From IMG/VR virus record IMGVR_UViG_3300030329_004737, positions 1-22,059 of that record: a DNA stretch of 22,059 nt; one strand, written 5' to 3'. The number at the start of each line of letters is the position of its first letter. Position 1 is the stretch's first letter. This document shows, piece after piece, positions 1 through 9,200 of this stretch. This DNA is from a virus. The translations under genes and the position numbers were made by a program. Below the pieces are notes generated by a model that did not search any database, was not told where the DNA came from, and worked only from the letters and a program-made list of their open reading frames with translations.

Positions 1-120
1 GTCCGTGCCGTTGGCAGGCGTCGGCATCAGGTCGTACCATGTGCTGCCACCGTGACTCAGCCGCTCGTAGCGAGCGGTTGCGTCACCGGTGGGTACAGGC
101 TGCAAGAGAAAAGGGTTCAC
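1..120 (-). CDS. Partial CDS running off the left edge, unknown function
   Basis: I do not recognise this protein. From a GTG at 118-120 the minus strand stays open for 40 codons to the window edge, beginning VNPFLLQPVPTGDATARYER (the GTG would be read as Met). In this frame a TAA lies four codons upstream of the GTG, so the start must be this GTG or a later codon. The GTG overlaps the stop of the preceding 40-aa frame as GTGA, the same coupling style seen elsewhere in the operon. The purine-rich AAGAAGAAGAA before it is a poor ribosome site, so coupled translation is likely. Codons here are richer in G/C at third positions than in the giant gene. As the next co-directional late gene it could be structural, but nothing in the 40 residues identifies it. 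Confidence 0.5.
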   Translation of the reverse strand, partial: MNPFLLQPVPTGDATARYERLSHGGSTWYDLMPTPANGTD

Positions 121-239
121 TTCTTCTTCTTAGGGGCAGCCTTCTTCTTAGCTGCTGGCTTCTTAACTGGCTCTGGATCAGGTGTGCTAACAACAACGCG
201 TCGCGCATCTGGTCCAACATATTTAATTTCGCTGGGCAT
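117..239 (-). CDS. Small basic protein, 40 aa, Lys/Ala/Pro tail
   Basis: A short reading frame starts at ATG 239-237 and ends at TGA 119-117. The protein opens MPSEIKYVGPDARRVVVSTP, continues DPEPVKKPAAKK and ends in a lysine-, alanine- and proline-rich tail closing with KKKK. It overlaps the last 17 bases of the giant gene in the +1 frame. An AAAGG about 7 bases upstream of the ATG fits a ribosome site, and an in-frame TAG seven codons before the ATG makes this the only upstream start. The tail resembles histone H1-like or nucleic-acid-binding tails, and the N-terminal half (KYVGPDARRVVV) looks like a small beta-rich fold seen in short phage structural proteins. Both readings are inference. 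With only 40 residues a chance frame cannot be excluded, but the tight coupling on both sides supports a real gene. Confidence 0.55.
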   Translation of the reverse strand: MPSEIKYVGPDARRVVVSTPDPEPVKKPAAKKKAAPKKKK

Positions 240-3200
240 TTTTCTGCCTTTCTTTTTCTAGGCGCTGCTGAAAGGTAGCAGCTCGCCTTCGTGATTCTTT
301 AGTAATGTCAAGCCGTCTTTGTTTCAAGTCTTCCTGGCTCTTGCGAATAGATGCAGGACTTCTTTTTTGCACGGGTTTACCATCAATAATCAGATTCGGA
401 ATGTATCCTTTGTCCCCGCTAATCAGCTTACCCATTTGATTCATGAGCTTACGACGCTTTGCTTTATGAGCGTCAATAGCACGGGTGAAGTGATCGAAGT
501 CCTTCTTTGCTAATTCCATTTCATGCTCAGAAGAAGCCGTTGCCATTTTGTTTTCCGAGTATCTCTTAACTGAATCCTCAAACCCCTTATAGAAATCCTT
601 AAACCAATGAGGGTCTTTATACTTGTGAGAGCCGTCAGGACCAATAACACGCGGCGCTTCAATGGGCATCTCTCGGAAATAAACCTGAGTAATAGCGTCA
701 AGAGTATGATCAGCCATGAACTTGATCTGCTGCTCTCGCGGCCAGGCACTAAAGTTTCTTCCTATCTTTTTCTCTTGCTGCATAATCAAGTTGCGGAAAG
801 CGGACAGCCCACTCTTAGGGGCAATCATTCCTGTGCGCGGTGCTACCGCTTTTAGGATCTGCATCGTGTCAACACCCATGGGAAGAACAATGGCAGCAAG
901 ATCTGCCATCAGTTCTTGTGTTGGGTTCTCTATATCTTGACCGTACTTTTTACCTGTTTGGAATTTCGTAAAGATCTCCATCATTGGAGAGCCGCTTAAG
1001 AATCCAAGAGCCAGAATATCCTTAGGGCGCAATGCTTGTTTCTGATCAATGTCCATAAGCATTCTTTGTTTGATCTTAAGTGAGTTGTTCAGGATCTTTT
1101 GATGACCACGACTCAGAGAGTTCAGGTATTTGTTTGAGTACTCAATTGGTTTAGACTCTTCTAATGATAAAGGGTTAGAGCCACCTAGCCCAATGAATGA
1201 GCGGATGCCTCTTCCTGCATACAAAGACATGTAAGCCATCTGGCTCCAGAAGAGTTCACTCTGAGACATCGCATTAAAATTGTTTGCACCATATGCTTTA
1301 ATCCAACCAGCTTTATCGGACGGCTCAAACAAAGCTAGGGGATCAGGGCCTACCTGCAAGCCGTGACGCAAAGCCCTTCTTACAGCTTCACCCCAATATT
1401 CTTTGCCTTGATAGAACTGTTGCGCAGCCTGTTGTACCATCGCTGTTTTGCGGATGGCTCTTCCTGCTTCAGCCGCAGCCCAAAGAGCATTAACTTTCAT
1501 GTTATTGGTCTTGAACATCGGGGTCCGAGTGTTGCCAAACAAAGTATTTGAAACGATCCCTGGCTTACCCGGAAGATCAAGCATCAAGTAAGCGAAGCTC
1601 ATAAAAGGGCTAGCCAAGAATAGGAGGGGGTTCATCCCTTTACCAGACAAGCCTGCTCGAGCATTCCTAATAAACCGAGGAACCAGATTGTAATCAGGAA
1701 TCAGATAGTCTGTCTTGATCTTAGCCGCTTGCGACATAAGCTCATCAACCTTGCCCTTGCTTACGACTTTCTTACCCCGTGTCCAATGAAGCTTCCCGTC
1801 AATATTCTTCCGAACAAGCCTGGTTACTCTGTTCTTCCCGGTCACTAGATCAATATAGTCACCATCCTTAAGCTGGTTCATATAGTTATCTAGGTCAATA
1901 AAGTGCCGGGTAAACTCAGCTGTCTTAGGATAGGAATCCTCCATTGCATAAAGAGCCTTACGAGCACGCTCGAGATTCCTAGGGCCCTTGTCCATGAACT
2001 TAGATATTGCTGATATAACCTTAGGTGGAACATTTAGCCTCTGGGCAAATTCAATGATTTGGGTCGGAGCATAACCTGCCTCGATCAATGTCCCTATCTC
2101 AACCTCGGAAAAGGTTGTCTTAATAAAGCGATTCCTTTTTGCTTGAGCGAAAGCGCGTCCTAGTTGTGGGTTACTCTCCGTGAACTTCTTAGGGTTGCTG
2201 TTGAATCTCCATGTACCCCAAACAGTGCCCGCTACCCTGGCAGCAATAGCTGCTGGTGTTTCGCCGGTATTCAAGCCGATGTTAATCGTATGGCTTCCTG
2301 TGTTGCCCAGATTCGTTTTCGCTCTCATGATTGTATAAGATGTCTTTGTTCGGCCAAACAGCCAGCCAAAGAAGGTCTCTCTGTATTGCTCTGCTGCCTG
2401 CTTAAACCAAATACGATCAGACATCTGAGCATGCCAATCAGGATGGACATACACATCATACATAAAGTCATTAGAGAACTCAGCCGGGTCTGCATCCTTT
2501 GTGCTCTTTGAGCTTTCCTCGAGAGCCTGCTTCATCTCTTCAGGTAAAGCATCCTCAAGGATGTTCATCATATTATTCTTCTGACCCTTTTCAGTGAGGC
2601 GCTTGTACTTCCTTAGGCTGTCAAGCCAGCGACCAACTACTGAATCAGCATTGACAGTCCAGGTTCCGTCTTCTGATTTTTCTCCGACGTACTGTTTGAT
2701 CTCTTCATCGGTAAGCTTTCTTTTGTTCGGAAGATTCTGCTCAAGAGCATCAACAAATGCCTGGGGATCTGATGCCGCGCCTCGAACATTCTTTGAATCA
2801 GAGCCGTCAATAAGTTCTACTGGCGACACCTTAACCACGGTGCCATCTTCGTTGACTACTCGATTGGGCAACCCAAGAGGCTCGGCCTCTCTTGCAACCA
2901 AATGAGAAGAGGCTAAGCGTGATAGGTTTACTGTCGCTGTAGATGTCGAACCAGCACCACGCCTCTGAAGGTCCATAATGATAGCTCTGCCAATAGATCT
3001 TCCCTTTGCTACACCAGCGATGTTCCTGTTTATTTGAGATAACGCCTCGCCAGCGATAGTATCCATCAGCTTAGCGTTGTCGGCTATCTCAGCAATGGCA
3101 CTGTCGATTGATTTGTCGACATTGAATTCGCCGAGAACTTTTTCTTTCTCACCCAGAATGCGTATCTTTCCAGGAACCTTTCTCAGGATAGCGGCCCCAT

Positions 3201-6200
3201 CTAGCAATTTGTTCTTTGCTTCTTTCGATAGCCATGCAGCAGGATTATCTGAGCCGACAAACGGAACAGTAAACTTCTGAAGGTAATGATCAATTGCCTC
3301 GATTAAAGCTTCTCGGTTCTTTTTGTTTTTAGCTCCAGCAAAACTGCCTGGCAGTTCGTCGGTTATTCTGCTCACGAGCTTATTGCGAACAGCAAACCTT
3401 AGAGAGTTAGAAGCAAGCAGGGATCTCCCGTTGCCCAGGATCTCAAATACACCAGCCTTCCAGGCATTAACTTCTCTCTCGCTAAGACCTATCTTCGATG
3501 GGAGGCTGAACTTCTGAACAAGCCTTCTGATCGCTGACCATGCTCGAGCACTCATAACCGGTGCTTTGATTTCAACCGTTGGTAGCGGCTTCTTCTTCGG
3601 AGCATCATCACCCTTGGGTGGTTTGCCCGGAGGTTTGGGTGGCCCCTGTGGCGGCCCTTCAGGGGCCGCAGCAGGGGCAGATCTCCGAGCTTTAAGCTCT
3701 CGAACAAAAGCCTCTTCAGCTACTCTTGCTTCTGCTGCATCTACAAGCATGTCTATAATTTGCTGCTTGCCAGGCTCCGTCTTCATGTTTCTTAGCGCAC
3801 CAGACGGATCATTCTTTAGCTTAAAGTTATAGTCTCTCGCCTGCCTGACAACATCGGGAAACTCTTGCCTTAATGCCTCTAACGATTTCGATTCTAAATC
3901 TTTTTTGAAGGCTTCGATCTTTGGGTCCAGAACCCTACTCGGCAACACATTCGTCGGAGTGCCTTCAGGTGTCGGAGTCGTAGAGGTTGCCTGTGCAGCA
4001 AACTGCTCCTCAAGAGTTGGCGCTCTCACTTCAGCGGGCTCAGGTACAGGAGCCCTTTGGGCAGCCTCTTGCCTCACCTCGGCAGCGGTCTCAGGCTTAG
4101 GCGCTGGAGGTTTAGTAAACTTATCGCCAGCAGCTTTTACTCTTTCCTTAGCTGCTTCAAGCGCTTTGCCCTCTTGGTAATGAGCCTCTTCTTTTCCTTT
4201 GGGGATCTCATCAAAAGGGGTAGTCTTCCATTTAGACTCAGCAATTAATTTTACATCTTTGTTATAATCTTTAGCTGTATATGATTTAGCTGATTCAGGC
4301 TTAGGTGCTGGAGGTTTGGGCGCTGATTGTCGTGCTTTGTGCTCCTTCAAGGAGCGCAGGGAAGTCAGGAGCGCAGGGAAAGTTTTTGCCCAAAACTTAT
4401 CCCTGACAGGGTGAGTAATCTCCCCTGAGCTATCCAGAGCTTTTCTAAAATCTGGAACCTGATCGTACTTTGCTTCAAGTATTTCAGCCATAAGAGCCCG
4501 GTTTGTTTCTTTGTTTACCGGGGCTCCCCGCCCTTTTGATTTAGCCTGTGGGCCAGTAAGCTTCTCGTAACCAGGAACATACTCACCAGATTTGTACGCC
4601 TGATATGCACCCTCTGCTGTATTGAATGTCTTCCCTCGGAATTCGAACGGGTAAAAATAAAGGTTACTGAGTTCCTTATTGTATCCTTGGCCATAATGAA
4701 CCCTTGTCTCTGTAGGCTCTGGCCACTGATAGGGCTTAGATTCCGGGAATAAGGTACCTCTAGCATTTAAAGAATCAACCGCATCGTTAATGCGGTCTTC
4801 CATTTTTTGGCGGTGCTCGAAACGCTGTGCTTTGTTTGCAAACTCTTTGATGCTCTCGTTCGGAGCATTCTTCCCTACCTCAATTGTTTCAATATCATTG
4901 TTAAGGGGCTTGGTTTGGCGAACTTCCTGAATCTGCTCAGGGGTTATATCAACAGTAACACCGGCATTCTGGAATTCTTGATTAGGAGCTGAAACCTCTT
5001 TCCTCGCTTCGATGTTCCGACGCAGGGCAAACACCTCATTAGCTGTTAAGCCTTTGTCATTGAGGCCCCTGCTTATCTCATCCAGTTTGCTAAAGGGGAT
5101 CTCTCGGTCCATTGGACCAAGCTCTTCAAGAACCTTTCTCGCCTTTGGTGACACCTGGCGCTGAGGCTTCCCGCTGAAAGACTCTGCCGCTATCGCATTC
5201 ATTGTCTTGTTAAGCTGGGTAAAGGGAGTAAGAGCAATGTTCATCTCAAGATTCGCAACACCCTCCTCAACACGGGCGATCACGCTCTTGAAGACATCCG
5301 CAACGGTAGGCTCCGTTTTAATTAGTGTGACATGAGGGTTATCTCGCTTAAAGTTCTCGACTCTATTGCGACGAAGAATCTCTACCTCACCGAAGTAGGA
5401 AGACTTAACCCACTTGTTTAAGCCTCGAGTAAAGCCCCCCTCAACAGCGCCCTTCTTGCCTTTTGCTGCTGCATCGAGATCTGCCTTAAGTTCCTTTAGC
5501 TCGTCTCTGGATCTCTCAAGAATCTCATTTGCTTTTTCCGCTAGGGCATCAGGATCTTTTATCCCTCTTAGCTCTCTATCGTAACGAGAAAAGACAGTCC
5601 CGATCTCATCGTTAATCTTAGCCATAAGAGGACGCGCTGCCTCACCAGCAACGGCTGTCTCTGTTACCTCTCCTCTCTTGCCCGCCTCAATCTCATCAAT
5701 AAGGTTTGTATAACGATAGCCTTCAACTTGAGATCCTAAACTCTGATAGGGTTTGCCATCCCTTCTCTTCATCGCGCTGTTTTTAGGATTAGGCTGAATT
5801 ACATTCAGGATTTTCCTTACAAGATTCAGGGGCAGACCAGAAGCGATAGCATCTCGAGCAATCCTCTGGAGAACTCGTCGCTGATTCCACTGTCCTTTTC
5901 TTAATCCGGCTACTGATTCTTTCGCCTGATTAAGCAAGGCCCAGAATTTCTGAGCCTTGTGCCCAGCCTTAATATCGTTCGTAACCAGATGAAGAACGCG
6001 ACCATTTTTGCCCAGAGCTTTGATCAGTTTCGCTTTGCTGTTTCTTTCCTTGTAGGGGAGATTCATAACCTCAGGCATCTGAGTACTTGCAAAGTCTTTA
6101 AGCTCTTTGAAACTTAGGCTTTCTAGCGACGGAGCAACGGAGTTCTTCTCAATCTCTAGCAGGTCTGCCTTTGATAATGAGTCAAGCGAATTGGCCGCCT

Positions 6201-9200
6201 TAAGCTCAGCCTCTCTTTTCTCCTGGCGCTCTTTGCTAGCGTGCTTCTCTCTCGATTTTTCATCGGTAGATAATTGCTTTTTCCGCTCCTTTTCAAACTG
6301 ATACGCCTCAGCTATTTGCCTGGTCTCCTCAGGAGAGCGCTGCATTGTATCCTGCATCTTTGCTGTTGCAGCTTTTGGCTTGCCTGCGCCTGTAAGTTCC
6401 CCTTCGCCAGTATAGACCATTGCCTTTCTGCCAGGCTCAAGGTCTGCATCTCTTTCTCTAATCTGATCGCCCTGAAGTGGTCTTCTTACTGCTCCACTTT
6501 TTCCTTGGAACCCTTCGTCCTGAGAGACGCGCCTGAAAAGCTTGGAGCCTTCAATCAATTCACCCTTAGGGGTGATTGATTGAAGGACCGAGTCAAGGCC
6601 CTCACCTTTAAGCAGGAGCTTCTTGTACCGCTTCTGAAGCCTCGAGAAAGTATCTGTTTGAGCCCGGCTGATCTTTACTTCTTTTACCTGAGCAACTGCA
6701 TCGGCAATGTTATCTCTAACGAAGATGTCTTCTTCTGCCTTGTTGATCAGATCCCTAATTGTAGACTGCTCTAGGTCAGAGTTCTTGATGCTTTCAATAA
6801 GACCAGGAGGAGGCTCTTGATCAAATTGCTTATAGGCTTTTCTGATCCCCTCAATGTTATCGTTGAGGTTTTCAATCCGAGCAGCCCTCTGGGCATGATC
6901 GGGCGTGACAACAATAACTTCATCTACTTTGCTGCCTATACCAATATCAATTGCATAAGCACCTTCGGTCAAAGGCTCATCTGATGGCGGTCTTACTGGC
7001 TCTGGTTTGCCGGCAGCCTGCCAATTGCGCATTGCTTTATCGAGAGCCTTTTTGTTCTTCTTTGTTTTGTTTTTGTTGTAGCGATCTTTCGCTTCCTGGA
7101 GTTCTCTCCAGGTGGGAATCGTTGCCTGACCCCGACGAGTAGGCGCACCAGTAAAAGGAAGAGGGTTTCTTTCTTTTGGTGTCGGTACTTTTTCTCCGCG
7201 TCTTAGTAGCTCTTTCCGTGCTGCTACTAGCTCTTCTCTAAAAAGCTTACGAACACCGGGCGGATTACCATCGTAATCAGCCATCGCTTCATAGTTTTCA
7301 ATTTTTTCTAAGATCTCATTAACAGGGGTATCTTTGTAGTCTCCCCTCATTTGACCTTTATAGCCCTCAGGTTTAGCAGCTTCTGTTCGTGCTTTGTCTT
7401 CTTCTTTCCATCGGGCCTCTGGTAGCTCGTCATCTCCTCTTAGCTCGCTTCGAGCTTGCTCAGTGTCAGGCTTAGGAGTAGGCCGAGGAGCAGCAGTAGT
7501 TTCAGTATCAGTGACGACATCCGGGACTTGAACGTCTCTAGCTTCGCGCTGGCCAACAATGATTTCAGCATCTTTTTCTTGTTCTTTTGCTTTGACTGGA
7601 TCGATTTCAACTTCTCGATCTCTTTGTCTCTGCGCAAACTCATCATCAGGCTTTTTCCCGTACTCATCACGAAGAACATCTGTCATCTGAGCCAGGATCT
7701 CATCAACACGTTTAGGGTTCTCTGCTGCCTCTCTCGCTTTCTCGAGAAGCTCCCTGTTTGCAAAGCCCTCTTCCGTTGACCAAGCTTCTTCAATCTTCTT
7801 AAAGACAGATGCTTCTATTTGTGGATTGCCCCTAAGGAAATTCCTGAGTTGGCCAACAAGAGGAAGCGCCATGATCTCAGGTATCCCAAGGAGGCTTGCC
7901 TTGAGATACCACATGGCAATGTTGCCCAGTGCCTCTCGCTTGGTATAGCTAACAAGCTGACCCGGTAATGGTTTCTCGATTAACGAGGCAAGCCCATCAG
8001 CACCAGCTTTCGCATAGGCTTCTTCAATAGCATTAGCGCCCTTTTGGACACCGCCTGGCTCTCTTCTCTTAGGTCTGAATTTCTCATTGGCCTTGCGAAC
8101 ACTTTCGGGAATCGCCTGAACAGCAGACTGATAACCACTCTGGAGTGCTGCTAGTTTACCTGATGGGTTCTTAGAGACGTGTTCTCTGATTGCGCCCATC
8201 ATTGCTGGGGACAGCCTGCCCCCAAGAAACTTTACAATTAATGGAGCCGTTAAAAGAACAGGGATCGAAGGCTTGTATTTCATTGTCTTTACGGGGGCTG
8301 TTCCCATTCCCGTAATCATACCGATCAAACCCTGAGTACCAAATAACTCCCCATAGTATTCAGCGGTACCCATGGCATCCTCACCCATCGACTCCATCGT
8401 TCTAGCATCTACAATGGGCTGGCCTTGTCCGATGGCTGCCTTTGCAGCAGCAATGATTCCTTCCCTCAAAATCTTTGCTTCGTGCCCAAAGATAATATCT
8501 TCCCATTCAAGCGGAGGTTTGCCCTCGCTTATGAGCTTGGCATTTAATGCCTCCATATCTTCAATGGCTTCTCTAAACTCAACATGACTCCGAACCATTG
8601 GAGATTCCATGCTGTAGTAGAAATCAGATTGGCGATCAGCGACACCAACATAAGCCTGACGATATGCATTGAACTTCGATTTAATTGACTGAGCTTCTTC
8701 TGGGGGCAGGTGTTTAGCATCTAATAATGCTTGCTCAATAAACCCAGGGCGACCATCTTCCCTCTTTGCCATAAGGGCAGCGTAATAAGGATTGTCACCG
8801 GGCCTCGAGTTCTCAGTTCCTCGAAGACCCTGATCAAGAGGTGTGTATGAAATTTCATCTGAGTCTTTAGCTCGCTCACTAAAGATTCCTGGATACTCTG
8901 ACTTAGCTATGCGCTCCGGTCTCGGGACACGCATGTTATCCAGATGATCATCTCTTTGCCTCTTGAGTTCATCTATATCCTTTTGTGTCCAGCCATTATC
9001 GAGGAGATAACGATCACCCAAAGCTTCAACCTCGTTGGTCCTCATCTTCTCTTTGAGTAACTCTACTTCCTCATCCTTCGCCCACTGTCTTCTTTTTCGG
9101 CGAAGCCATGCAGGAATAAACCCAACAAGAGGGGCGGCTGCACCCAGAAAAGCGCCAGTCGAAGCAACACCAGTAACCAGTTCTTTTACTAGTGGCTTAG

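Noticed and set aside
39-278. Open frames on the plus strand near the left edge
   Set aside because: They lie opposite the partial gene, the 40-aa frame and the end of the giant gene, with low-complexity Leu/Phe content that mirrors the Lys-rich tail on the other strand.
3641-3667. Inverted repeat GGCCCCT...AGGGGCC
   Set aside because: It lies in a Pro/Gly-coding linker (GPPQGPP type) where GC-rich palindromes arise from codon use.
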